NCBI RefSeq assembly: GCF_016082275.1
Contig: NZ_MOWM01000033.1
Location: forward strand, 1-56,057
DNA length: 56,057 nt
Source of the DNA: Variovorax sp. E3
GTDB taxonomy: Bacteria > Pseudomonadota > Gammaproteobacteria > Burkholderiales > Burkholderiaceae_C
Reading direction: 5' to 3'
The position numbers and the translations under genes were made by a program. The notes beneath the pieces are model-generated. The model was not told where the DNA came from, searched no databases, and saw only the letters and a program-made list of their open reading frames with translations. How positions within the stretch are numbered: the stretch's first letter is position 1; every line of letters begins with the position of its first letter. Below are positions 18,273 through 26,521 of this stretch, piece after piece.

Positions 18273-19790
18273 TTACTGGAAGGCCACTTCGGCGAAGCTG
18301 CGCAGCTTGCGGCTGTGCAGGCGCGTCGAGCCTTCCTCGCGCAGGATGTCGATGGCCCGCATGCCGATGCGCAGGTGCTGCTCGACGCGTTCGCGGTAGA
18401 AGTGGTTGGCCATGCCGGGCAGCTTGATCTCGCCGTGCAGCGGCTTGTCGCTCACGCACAGCAGGGTGCCGTAGGGCACCCGGAAGCGGAAGCCGTTGGC
18501 CGCGATGGTCGCGCTTTCCATGTCCAGCGCCACCGCGCGGCTCTGGCTGAAGCGGCGCTGCGGCTGGTTGCCGGGCAGCAGCTCCCAGTTGCGGTTGTCG
18601 GTGCTGGCCACGGTGCCGGTGCGCATGATCTTCTTGAGGTCGGGTCCTTCGTAGCGCGTGACATCGGCCACGGCCTTTTCCAGCGCGAGCTGGATCTCCG
18701 ACAGCGCCGGAATCGGCACCCACAGCGGCAACTCTTCGTCGAGCACGTGGTCCTCGCGCACGTAGGCGTGGGCCAGCACGTAGTCGCCCAGCTGCTGCGT
18801 GTTGCGCAGGCCGGCGCAGTGGCCCAGCATCATCCAGGCGTGCGGGCGCAGCACCGCGATGTGGTCGGTGATGGTCTTGGCGTTGGCCGGGCCCACGCCG
18901 ATGTTGACCATGGTGGTGCCGCTGCAGTCCTCGCGCACCAGGTGGTAGGCCGGCATCTGCGGCAGGCGCGGCGGGGCCGTGCCCTGGCTGCCGTCGAGCA
19001 GGTGGCCGTAGGTTTCGCTGTGGCCCGCCGGCAGGCCGCGGCGGCGCGTGACCACGTTGCCGGGCTCGATGAAGGCCACGTACTCGCTGTTCTCGTCGGC
19101 CATGGCCTCGTGGCCCAGGCGCACGAACTCGTCGATGTAGAACTGGTAGTTGGTGAACAGCACGAAGTTCTGGAACCACTCGGGCGCCGTGCCCGTGTAG
19201 TGGCGCAAGCGGTGCAGCGAGTAGTCGACCCGCGCGGCCGTGAACAGCGACAGCGGCTGCGCCTCGCCGTCGCGCGCTTCGTACGTGCCGTTGGCGATGC
19301 CGTCGTCCATCACGCCCAGGTCGGGCAGGTCGAACACGTCGCGCATGAGGGCGCGGCGCTCGGCGCTCATGGTGCCTTCGATGTGGTCGTTCTCGGCGAA
19401 CGAGAAGTGGATGGGAATGGGCTGCGTGCTGGTGCCCACCTCGAGCTCGACCTGGTGGTTTTCCAGCAGCAGGCGGAACTGGTCGAGGTAGTAGCGCGAG
19501 AACAGGTCGGGCCGCGTGAGTGTGGTCTCGTAGCGGCCGGGGCCGGCGACGAAACCGTAGCTCAGGCCGGCGTTGGCCGGCGGCGTGTGGCGCGAGACGG
19601 TGTGGGTGTGCACCCGCACGAAGGGGTAGCAGGCCCGCACCCGGCCCGGCAGTGCTTCGCCGGCCACGAAGCGCAGCATCGATTCGCGCAGATGGGCGAG
19701 GCCGCCGTCGTAGATGGCCTTGACTTGTTCGAGTGCGGCGGCGGCATCGGTGAAGCGGGCGGGAGCGACAAAAGTGGGCATGTAGGGCAT
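18273..19790 (-). CDS. amn: AMP nucleosidase
   Basis: A 505-residue AMP nucleosidase, hydrolysing AMP to adenine and ribose 5-phosphate. The N-terminal half is the AMP nucleosidase-specific regulatory domain (with HTHTVSRHTPPANAGLSYGF and RYYLDQFRLLLENHQVELEV). The C-terminal half is a nucleoside-phosphorylase-like catalytic domain with VNIGVGPANAKTITDHIAVL, HCAGLRNTQQLGDYV and the ribose-binding ALDMESATIAANG. Length is close to the enterobacterial enzyme. Start may be 19790 or the in-frame ATG at 19781; neither has a strong ribosome-binding site. It may influence cytokinin-like adenine metabolism together with the LOG-like gene upstream, but that is speculation. Confidence 0.95.
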   Translation of the reverse strand: MPYMPTFVAPARFTDAAAALEQVKAIYDGGLAHLRESMLRFVAGEALPGRVRACYPFVRVHTHTVSRHTPPANAGLSYGFVAGPGRYETTLTRPDLFSRYYLDQFRLLLENHQVELEVGTSTQPIPIHFSFAENDHIEGTMSAERRALMRDVFDLPDLGVMDDGIANGTYEARDGEAQPLSLFTAARVDYSLHRLRHYTGTAPEWFQNFVLFTNYQFYIDEFVRLGHEAMADENSEYVAFIEPGNVVTRRRGLPAGHSETYGHLLDGSQGTAPPRLPQMPAYHLVREDCSGTTMVNIGVGPANAKTITDHIAVLRPHAWMMLGHCAGLRNTQQLGDYVLAHAYVREDHVLDEELPLWVPIPALSEIQLALEKAVADVTRYEGPDLKKIMRTGTVASTDNRNWELLPGNQPQRRFSQSRAVALDMESATIAANGFRFRVPYGTLLCVSDKPLHGEIKLPGMANHFYRERVEQHLRIGMRAIDILREEGSTRLHSRKLRSFAEVAFQ

Positions 19791-19843
19791 GCCGTCATTG
19801 TGCTATGCCTGCCGTGGTTGTTTTGGAGCCGTTGTTCGTGGTG

Positions 19844-19941
19844 CGCTCACGCCGACGGTGTGCTCTGCTCCGCGAATGTCCCCCGGGGCTGCGCCCCTCC
19901 TCCTTTATTTCGCTGCGCAGAGCACACCATCGACGTGAGCG
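19844..19941. repeat. hairpin element copy 1 (conserved core with inverted-repeat arms)
   Basis: A 98-bp element in the 322-bp gap between amn and the LOG-like gene. Outer arms of 25 bp (19844-19868 and 19917-19941) are inverted complements with two mismatches. Inside is a 45-nt core at 19870-19914 that starts CCGCGAATGTCCCCCGG, has an inner hairpin GGGGC-TGC-GCCCC and ends TCCTCCTTTATTTCGCT. The same two 17-nt blocks recur inverted at 20015-20057. No ORF, transposase or target duplication is seen. Confidence 0.85.
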
Positions 19942-19997
19942 TTTTCAGCGCACTGGTTGATCGGCCGCGAACCAGCAGCGTGCCCAAGTGCATAGGG

Positions 19998-20073
19998 CAT
20001 CGGGTACTCCCCGTAGCGAAATAAAGGAGGAGGCCGCAGGCCGGGGGACATTCGCGGAGGGGAGTACCCGGTG
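19998..20073. repeat. hairpin element copy 2 (inverted relative to copy 1)
   Basis: Second copy in opposite orientation. Its 43-nt core at 20015-20057, read on the minus strand, has the identical 17-nt blocks of copy 1 at each end. Between them the inner hairpin is a different but still self-complementary GGCC-TGC-GGCC. Outer arms (19998-20012 and 20059-20073; CATCGGGTACTCCCC and its complement with one mismatch) are unrelated to those of copy 1. The pair lies upstream of amn and downstream of the LOG-like gene. Confidence 0.85.
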
Positions 20074-20112
20074 TCCTGTGCACCCGCCAAGAAGGCCCCC
20101 GACAACAGCCTC

Positions 20113-20661
20113 TCAACCCAACAGACAACCCAGCACCTTGCCCAGCATGTCGTTCACATCCACGGCCTGCACCGCCCCGGGCAGCTCGACATCGCCGTGC
20201 ATCACGAACACCGGCTTGCCCCATTTGAGCCCCATCGCCATCTCCGACAGCGTGCCCATGTTGCCGCCGATCGCGATCAGGCACACCCCGCTGCGCGCGA
20301 TGATGCCGTTGCGCATCTCGCCCATGCCCGTGGGGATCGCCACGCTGAGCCACTCGTTGGCGTTGCGGTCGTCGTCCTCCGGCAGGATGCCGACGGCAAT
20401 GCCGCCGGCTTCCACCGCGCCGCGCGAGGCCGCGGCCATCACGCCGCCGCGCCCGCCGCAGACCACCGCCATGCCCGCGCCGGCCAGCGCATGCGCCACC
20501 GCATAGGCGGCCTCGCACTCGGCCGGGCCGCCGTCGCCGGGACCGAGCATCGCCACCGGCTGTCGATGGCGCGCCGGGCCCCACTGCTTCTGCGCAAGGC
20601 GCGTCAGCGCCTCAGTGACCGGCGCCGACAGCACCGCGCTCGCGCCTTCGCGTAAAGACAT
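20113..20661 (-). CDS. LOG/TIGR00725-like nucleotide-binding protein
   Basis: A 182-residue Rossmann-like SLOG-superfamily protein. The fold's phosphate-binding block is VCGGRGGVMAAASRGAVEAGG, followed by VGILPEDDDRNAN and a second glycine-rich turn IAIGGNMGTLSEMAMGLKWG. LOG proteins of the PGGxGTxxE type release cytokinin bases from their ribotides; here the motif is GGNMGTLSEM, nearer the TIGR00725 group whose substrate is not settled. Its start overlaps the end of the upstream ABC permease by 50 bp, so it may be the last gene of that operon. GGGAGTGGG precedes the ATG. Confidence 0.85.
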   Translation of the reverse strand: MSLREGASAVLSAPVTEALTRLAQKQWGPARHRQPVAMLGPGDGGPAECEAAYAVAHALAGAGMAVVCGGRGGVMAAASRGAVEAGGIAVGILPEDDDRNANEWLSVAIPTGMGEMRNGIIARSGVCLIAIGGNMGTLSEMAMGLKWGKPVFVMHGDVELPGAVQAVDVNDMLGKVLGCLLG

Positions 20662-21436
20662 CGCCCACTCCCATCACGATCACACACACCACCATCAGCA
20701 CCAGCGACAAGGCCGCCGCCACCGCGAAATCGGAACCGCCGTCGCCCACCTGCGCCAGCAGCATCAGCGGCAGGATGTTCAGCTGCGTGCCCACCAGCGC
20801 CAGCGCCGTGCCATAGGTGCCCATGGCAATCGCCGCCACCATGCAGGCGTTTGACAGCACCGAGGGCAACACCTCCGGCACCACCGTGTCCCAGAACGCC
20901 CGCGCTTTGGACGCGCCCAGCGTGCGCGCCGCCTGCGCCGGGCGCAGGTCGAGGTTGGCGAACACCGGGTACAGCGACAGCGCCACGCGCGGGATCAGGT
21001 AGTAGGCATAGGCAAAGCCCAGGCCCGACACGCTGTAGATCCAGCTGCCGATGGAGGCCGGGTCCGCGCCCAGGCCCGCCAGCAGTTGCGTCACGAAGCC
21101 CGCGCGGCCGAAGGCCAGGATGAAGCCGTAGGCGATCACCAGCCCCGAGAAGGCCAGCGGCAGGCCCAGCAAGGTCATCATCCATTGGCGCCGCGCCGCC
21201 GGTTGCCGCGCCAGCTCGATCGCGATGCAGGTGCCCACCAGCGCCGACACCGCACCCGCCGCCAGCCCGAGCGCCAGCGTGTTGCGCAGCGCGCCGAAGA
21301 ACAGCGGGTTGCCGAACAGCCGCGCGAAGGCGCTGCCGCCCTCGCCGAAGGCCTCGGGCAGCAGCGCCGCCAGCGGCACCGCGAAGAACAGCGCCATGAA
21401 GGCCCATGCGGGCCAGGCGCCAAAGCGTCGCATCAC
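20612..21436 (-). CDS. ABC importer permease (PotC/PhnV/FbpB type)
   Basis: A 274-residue inner-membrane permease with about six membrane spans. The cytoplasmic EAA-loop equivalent is the LDLRPAQAARTLGASKARAF segment, which docks to the ATPase. It is the last transporter gene of a leftward cluster: permease, ATPase, binding protein, permease. That composition (two unequal permeases, one ATPase, one binding protein) fits iron(III), polyamine and 2-aminoethylphosphonate importers. It starts 19 bp after the binding-protein stop and overlaps the LOG-like gene by 50 bp at its end. Confidence 0.9.
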   Translation of the reverse strand: MMRRFGAWPAWAFMALFFAVPLAALLPEAFGEGGSAFARLFGNPLFFGALRNTLALGLAAGAVSALVGTCIAIELARQPAARRQWMMTLLGLPLAFSGLVIAYGFILAFGRAGFVTQLLAGLGADPASIGSWIYSVSGLGFAYAYYLIPRVALSLYPVFANLDLRPAQAARTLGASKARAFWDTVVPEVLPSVLSNACMVAAIAMGTYGTALALVGTQLNILPLMLLAQVGDGGSDFAVAAALSLVLMVVCVIVMGVGDVFTRRRERGAVGAGH

Positions 21437-21455
21437 GTTCCTTCGGGCCTCGGCG

Positions 21456-22535
21456 TCACTTGCCCAGCGCCGCTTGCGCCCAGAGCTTGTCGACCTCGGC
21501 CTTGCGCTCCGAGGCCTTCACCACGTCGAGCGGACGGATCTGCGGCGCGGGCGGCATCTTGGCCGCGATGTCGGCCGACAGCGGCGTGCCCGGCACGGCC
21601 GGCCGCACGAAGCCCTGCGCGAACAGCGACTGGCCGGCCTCGCTCATGATGAAGTTCAGCCACAGCTTGCCCGCGTTCGGGTTCGGGCCGTTCTTCACGA
21701 GGCTGATGGCGTAGGGCGCGGCCACGCTGGCTTCCTTGGGAATCACCACTTCCACCGCGTCGCCCATGCCGTCGGCGTGCTTGGCCTTGAGGCCGTCGTT
21801 CTCGTAGCTGATCCACACCGGGATCTCGCCCTTGAGGAACTTGGCATACGGCGTGGTGCCTTCCACGCGCAGCACGTTGCCGGCCGAGTGCAGCTTGCCC
21901 AGGTAGTCGGTGCCGGGCTGCACGTTGTCGACGCCGCCGCCGTTGGCATAGGCCGCGGCAAAGGTCAGCACCTGGCCGATGCCGGTGGAGCGCGGATCGA
22001 GATACACCACCGTGCTCTTGAACTCGGGCTTGAGCAGGTCGGCCCAGCTCGTGGGCACGTTCTTCACCAGCTTCTTGTTGACCAGGAACGCGATGTTGAG
22101 CGTGTGGATGGTGAACCAGCGGCCCTCGGCCTCGCGGAACACCGGCGGCAGCTTGTCGAAGTTGACGGGCTTGAAGGGCGCGACCACGTCCTTCTTCGCC
22201 GCGTCGACGCCGGAGGCCGCGAAGTAGTAGGCGGTGTCGGCCTGCGGGCGGCGCTTGGTCTTTTCGAGCGCGACCACGGTGGCGGCGGAGCCGATGTCGT
22301 TGTAGGTCAGCTCGATCTCGGGGTAGCGCTTCTTGAAGGCCGCGAACAGCGACTTCCAGTTGGCCCATTCGGGGCCGGTGTCGAAGGACACGCACAGGCC
22401 TTCTTTCTGCGCCTCGGCGTACAGCGCCTTTTCGCCCGCGTAGAGCTCGGGGCCGTCGAAGGCGAAGGCGGTGCGCGCCGCGAGGGCGGCCAGGGGCAGT
22501 GCGCCGGCGGCCTGGATCAGATGTCTGCGTTGCAT
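21456..22535 (-). CDS. ABC importer periplasmic substrate-binding protein
   Basis: A 359-residue exported binding protein of the FbpA/PotD/PhnS-like fold. It begins MQRRHLIQAAGALPLAALAA with a Sec/Tat-like signal ending near ARTAFA. Mature features include TGPEWANWKSLFAAFKKRYP, NDIGSAATVVALE and STGIGQVLTFAAAYANGGG, which line the ligand cleft in this cluster. I see no row of iron-binding tyrosines as in FbpA, so an anionic ligand such as 2-aminoethylphosphonate is the better guess. AGGAGCCACC before 22535 sets the start. No phosphonate-degrading genes are nearby. Confidence 0.88.
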   Translation of the reverse strand: MQRRHLIQAAGALPLAALAARTAFAFDGPELYAGEKALYAEAQKEGLCVSFDTGPEWANWKSLFAAFKKRYPEIELTYNDIGSAATVVALEKTKRRPQADTAYYFAASGVDAAKKDVVAPFKPVNFDKLPPVFREAEGRWFTIHTLNIAFLVNKKLVKNVPTSWADLLKPEFKSTVVYLDPRSTGIGQVLTFAAAYANGGGVDNVQPGTDYLGKLHSAGNVLRVEGTTPYAKFLKGEIPVWISYENDGLKAKHADGMGDAVEVVIPKEASVAAPYAISLVKNGPNPNAGKLWLNFIMSEAGQSLFAQGFVRPAVPGTPLSADIAAKMPPAPQIRPLDVVKASERKAEVDKLWAQAALGK

Positions 22536-22566
22536 GGTGGCTCCTTGAAGCGGAAAAAGTGAAGGG

Positions 22567-23594
22567 TCAGTGATCGAGCAAGCGGAGGTGCTCGGGCGCG
22601 ATGGCAATGGCGTCCACGGCCGGCGCGGGCGACTCGGCCAGGAAGGGCTTGGGCGCCCCCGGCACCTCGAAGTCGTAGCGCGTGAGCGCGCCCAGGTAGC
22701 GCTGCGCGCCGGTGCGGCCCGCAAGGCGGTTCACCGCGTCGGGCGCGGGTCGGGGCGGATGTGTTCGGGGCGCACCAGCACGTGCACTTCGGCGCCATAG
22801 GCGCGGCGGCCCGTGGGCGCGGCCAGTTCGGCAAAGCCCAGGTCCAGCCGGTCGGCGCCGCTCACCTTGGCCGGCAGGATCGTCGAGAGCCCGACGAACT
22901 CGGCCACCGCGCGGCTCGCGGGGTTCTCGTAGATGTCGCGCGGCGTGGCGATCTGCAGCAGCCGGCCGTCCTTGAGCATGGCCACGCGGTCGGCCATCAC
23001 CAGCGCTTCTTCCTGGTCGTGCGTGACCAGCAGCGTGGTGGCATTGAAGCGCTGCTGGATGGACCGGATCTGGTCGCGCAGATGGCCGCGCACGCTCGCG
23101 TCGAGCGCCGACAGCGGCTCGTCGAGCAGCAGCGCGCGCGGGTCGATGGCCAGTGCGCGCGCCAGTGCCACGCGCTGCTGCTGGCCGCCCGAAAGCTGCG
23201 CCACCGCGCGCTGTGCGTAGTCGCCGAGGCCCACGATGTCGAGCAGGTCCTGCGCGCGCTGGCGCCGCTCGGCCGTGGCCACCTTGCGCAGCTTGAGCCC
23301 GTAGGCCACGTTGTCGAGCACGCTCAGGTGCGGGAACAGCGCGTAGCTCTGGAACACCATGCCGATGTGGCGCTGATGGACCGGCGTGCGCGACATGTCT
23401 TCGCCGTCGAGCGCGATGCGCCCGGTGTGGCCCGTTTCCAGGCCCGACACCAGCTTCAGCAGCGTCGACTTGCCCGAGCCGCTGGGCCCGATCACCGCGA
23501 CCAGTTCGCCCGTGCGCACGTCGAGCGACACGTCGTGCAGGCCGTGCGTGCTGCCGGGGTAGTTGTAGCTGACGTTGTCGAGGAGGAGGCTCAT
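22567..23594 (-). CDS. ABC importer ATP-binding protein, frameshifted as sequenced
   Basis: ATPase of the importer. Walker A GPSGSGKST, Q-loop VFQSYALFPH, signature LSGGQQQRVALARAL, Walker B LLLDEPLSALD and the switch histidine in LLVTHDQEEAL are intact; a TOBE-like regulatory domain follows (LVRPEHIRPD). The frame then meets a premature stop. Adding one C at about 22738-22745 continues as DAVNRLAGRT and runs to a natural end at APEHLRLLDH with stop 22567, giving 342 residues. It starts 5 bp after the upstream permease stop. Confidence 0.87.
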
Positions 23595-23599
23595 GGGGC

Positions 23600-24391
23600 T
23601 TAGGCGCGTTGCTTCACCAGGGAGGAAGAAAGAAGCGCCGACGCGCTCGCCAGCACGAGAAGGATCACCGTGGCCGCGCAGGCGAAACCCGTGGCGCCGT
23701 AGAAGGCCTGCAGCAGCACCACCGGGTACGTGCGGTTCTGGAAGCTCGTGAGCAGGTTCGACACGCCGAACTCGCCCACCGAAATGGCGGCCACCATCAC
23801 CAGCCCGCTGATCAGGCTCTGGCGCAGGCTCGGCAGCACGATGCCGGTGAACTGCTGCCAGCCCGAGGCGCCGAGCGTGGCCGCCGCCTGCTCGAGCCGG
23901 CCCAGGTCGAGATGGCGCAGGTCGGCCAGCAGCGTGTTCGTGAGGTAGGGCAGCGTAAGAATGGCGTGCGCCGCGATCAGCAGCGGCATCGAGCCCAGCC
24001 AGGGCACCAGGTCGGTGTTGAACACGATCATGTAGCCGAAGGCCATGGTGATGGGCGGCACCGCCACCGGCGTGGCGCTCACGATGCGCGCCGCCAGGCT
24101 GCCGCCGCGCCGCGCGCCGTGGTACAGCGCATAGGCCAGCGGCAGCGCCAGCACGGTGTTGATGGCGCAGGCCGACATGGCCACCACCAGGCTGCTCACG
24201 AAGGCCTTGCGGAACGAGGTGTCGAGCCACAGGTCGACATACCACTGCCCCGTGATGCCCGTGGGCAGCAGCGTGTTGGTCCAGTTGCCGCCCAGGCTGC
24301 CGATCATCAGCAGCGCGATGGGCAGCAGCAGGTACAGGCCGTAGATGAGCGAGATGCCGCGAACCAAGGTTGTCTCCAGTGTCAGGAACAC
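23600..24391 (-). CDS. ABC importer permease, first gene of operon
   Basis: A 263-residue inner-membrane permease with about six spans and an EAA-type loop at LDLGRLEQAAATLGASGWQQ. It opens the leftward importer operon and is followed after 5 bp by the ATPase. TLETTLVRGISLIYGLYLLLP at the N-terminus is the first span. Divergent from it, 159 bp away, is a LysR regulator that probably controls the operon. The pairing of two non-identical permeases with one ATPase implies a heterodimeric channel. Confidence 0.9.
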   Translation of the reverse strand: MFLTLETTLVRGISLIYGLYLLLPIALLMIGSLGGNWTNTLLPTGITGQWYVDLWLDTSFRKAFVSSLVVAMSACAINTVLALPLAYALYHGARRGGSLAARIVSATPVAVPPITMAFGYMIVFNTDLVPWLGSMPLLIAAHAILTLPYLTNTLLADLRHLDLGRLEQAAATLGASGWQQFTGIVLPSLRQSLISGLVMVAAISVGEFGVSNLLTSFQNRTYPVVLLQAFYGATGFACAATVILLVLASASALLSSSLVKQRA

Positions 24392-24510
24392 CCGGCATAC
24401 TTTCCGGATGCGCTACTGTCTGCGCCGGGCGTTCCGCGGCGATGCCCGAATTCTAGGAATCGCGTGCGTACCTATGGGTGAAAGTTGGATGACGATACTT
24501 GAGCAATTGG

Positions 24511-24520
24511 AAAACGTTTT
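24511..24520. promoter_or_regulatory. palindrome in LysR/ABC importer divergent region
   Basis: AAAACGTTTT is a perfect 10-bp palindrome, set in an AT-rich patch between the divergent ABC operon and the LysR gene. It starts 40 bp upstream of the LysR ATG. LysR autoregulatory sites often sit in such a position, but the T-N11-A form is not clearly present, so assignment is weak. Confidence 0.35.
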
Positions 24521-24550
24521 TCACGCAGCTTTCACACAGCGGGGCCATGC

Positions 24551-25465
24551 ATGAAGCGCGACTGTCCCACCATCCAGGAGCTGCTGGCCTTCGACGCCGT
24601 GGCGCGCCACCAGAGCATCACGCTCGCGGCCGGTGCGCTGTGCATCACCGTGAGCGCGGTGAGCAAGCAGATCGCGGGGCTCGAGGCCTTCCTGGGCCGC
24701 GAGCTGCTGCAGAAGAACGGGCGCGGCGTGCAACTCACGCCGCAGGGGCGCGTGTACTGGCAGAAGATTTCGGGCGGGCTGCGCGCCATCGAGACCGCGA
24801 CCTTCGAGGCGCGCTCGGGCGACGCGGGCGCGGGCCTGCTCACGCTGGCCAGCGTGCCCACCTTCCTGACCAAGTGGCTCATTCCGCGCCTGCCGGCCTT
24901 CAGCCAGAAGAGCCGCCACGTGATGCTGAGCTTCAGCCGCCACCTGGAGCCCAGCGACGGCATTCCGGCGGGCGTGGACGCCGCCATTCGCTACGGCCCC
25001 GACGGCTGGCCCGGCGTGGTGTCGGAGTACATCGCGGGGCGCGAGTTCGTGCTGATCGTGGCGCGTGCGCTGGTCGAGGGGCGGCACCGCATCGCGCAGC
25101 CGACCGACATCCTGGGCCACACGCTGCTGCATCACGAAGGCGCGCCCACCGCATGGCGCCAGTGGGCCGCGCAGCATGGCGTGCCCGAAGTGCAGACCGT
25201 GGCGGGGCCGCGCTTCGCGCAGTATTCGGCGTTGATCCAGGCGGCGCTCAACGGGCTGGGCATCGGCCTCGTGCCCAAGCTGCTGGTGCAGGAAGAGCTG
25301 GCCGAAGGCGCGCTCGTCAGCCCGTGCGGCGCGCCCGTGAGCGTGAACCAGGGCCACTACCTGTGCTACCGACCCGACCGTCTCGACCTGCCGGCCTTCG
25401 TGGCGTTTCGCGAATGGCTGCTCGACGAGGGCGTGGCCTCGCGCGGCGTGGAGACCGAGGCATGA
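24551..25465 (+). CDS. LysR-family regulator (GcvA-like)
   Basis: A 304-residue LysR-type regulator. The HTH is in TIQELLAFDAVARHQSITLA and AGALCITVSAVSKQIAGLEA; the SAVSKQI recognition helix and FSRHLEPSDGIPAGVDAAIRYG in the effector domain are like GcvA-type proteins. It is divergent from the ABC importer and upstream of panE by 34 bp on the same strand. Probable regulator of the importer; the co-inducer is unknown. The ATG at 24551 is used; a second ATG lies 4 bp upstream out of frame. Confidence 0.92.
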   Translation: MKRDCPTIQELLAFDAVARHQSITLAAGALCITVSAVSKQIAGLEAFLGRELLQKNGRGVQLTPQGRVYWQKISGGLRAIETATFEARSGDAGAGLLTLASVPTFLTKWLIPRLPAFSQKSRHVMLSFSRHLEPSDGIPAGVDAAIRYGPDGWPGVVSEYIAGREFVLIVARALVEGRHRIAQPTDILGHTLLHHEGAPTAWRQWAAQHGVPEVQTVAGPRFAQYSALIQAALNGLGIGLVPKLLVQEELAEGALVSPCGAPVSVNQGHYLCYRPDRLDLPAFVAFREWLLDEGVASRGVETEA

Positions 25466-25499
25466 TTTCCGAAAGCAAACACGCAAGGAGTTGGAACCA

Positions 25500-26414
25500 A
25501 TGAAAGTCGCAGTCATGGGCGCCGGCGCGGTCGGCTGTTATTACGGGGCGATGCTCGCGCGCGCGGGCCACGAGGTGGTGCTGATCGGCCGGCCTTCGCA
25601 TGTGGAGGCCGTCAACGCGAACGGGCTGCGGCTGGAGACGCGGGCCTTCGACGAGCACGTGCGCATGGCCGCGAGCACCGAGCCCGATGCGGTGCGGGGC
25701 GCCGACCTCGTGCTGTTCTGCGTGAAGTCGACCGACAGCGAAGCGGCCGCCGCGCAGATCAGGCCGCACCTGTCGCCCGACGCGCTGGTGCTCACGCTGC
25801 AGAACGGCGTGGACAACGACACGCGTGTGCGCGCCGTGCTGCCGCCGTCGAACGAGGTGGCCGCGGCCGTCGTCTACGTGGCGACCGGCATGAGCGGCCC
25901 CGGCCATGTGAAGCACAACGGACGCGGCGAGCTGGTGATCGCGCCGTCGCGCCGCAGCGAAGAAGTGGCGCGGCACCTGGCGGCCGCGGGCGTGCCCACG
26001 CAGATCTCGGACAACGTGCGCGGATCGCTGTGGGCCAAGCTCATCTTGAACTGCGCCTACAACGCGCTGTCGGCCATCACGCAGCTGCCGTATGGCGTGC
26101 TGGTGCAGGGCACGGGCGTGACCGACGTGATCCGCGACGTGGTGGCCGAATGCCTGGCCGTGGCGAAGGCCGAGGGCGTCGAGGTGGTCGGCGACACCGA
26201 GGCCGCCTTGCGCGCCATTGCGCAGACCATGCCGGCGCAATACTCGTCGACCGCGCAGGACCTGGCGCGCGGCAAGCTCAGCGAGATCGACCACCTCAAC
26301 GGGCTGGTGGTGCGGCGCGGCGAGGCGCTGGGCGTGCCCACGCCGGCCAACCGGGTGCTGTTCGTGCTGGTGAAGCTGCTGGAAGGCAAGCAGCAACAAG
26401 GAACCCGCAGTTAG
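25500..26414 (+). CDS. panE: 2-dehydropantoate 2-reductase (ketopantoate reductase family)
   Basis: A 304-residue NADPH-dependent reductase that makes pantoate from ketopantoate in coenzyme A synthesis. The Rossmann motif MKVAVMGAGAVGCYYGAMLA is at the very N-terminus. Family signatures follow: FCVKSTDSEAAA, LQNGVDN and the C-terminal domain with the catalytic Lys in GSLWAKLILNCAYNALSAIT. Many organisms have paralogues acting on other 2-keto acids, so the exact substrate is not certain. AAGGAG precedes ATG 25500 by 9 bp, making this start better than the TTG at 25491. Confidence 0.9.
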   Translation: MKVAVMGAGAVGCYYGAMLARAGHEVVLIGRPSHVEAVNANGLRLETRAFDEHVRMAASTEPDAVRGADLVLFCVKSTDSEAAAAQIRPHLSPDALVLTLQNGVDNDTRVRAVLPPSNEVAAAVVYVATGMSGPGHVKHNGRGELVIAPSRRSEEVARHLAAAGVPTQISDNVRGSLWAKLILNCAYNALSAITQLPYGVLVQGTGVTDVIRDVVAECLAVAKAEGVEVVGDTEAALRAIAQTMPAQYSSTAQDLARGKLSEIDHLNGLVVRRGEALGVPTPANRVLFVLVKLLEGKQQQGTRS

Positions 26415-26521
26415 CCTTTGGCTGGGAGCGCGACTTCTCGTATCATTTTGAAACGCGCCTTGCAGGCGCCATGAACGGGGCATCTCGCCCCGTTTCTACA
26501 AGAGAAGCGCTGGAGGAGTTC

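Noticed and set aside
18034..19179. 381-residue minus-strand frame in the amn region
   Set aside because: It overlaps amn in another frame and has Arg/Pro/Ala-rich low-complexity composition.
19844..20073. Ends of an insertion sequence or MITE
   Set aside because: There is no transposase, no matching terminal repeats between the two copies' outer arms and no target-site duplication. A REP-like element remains possible.
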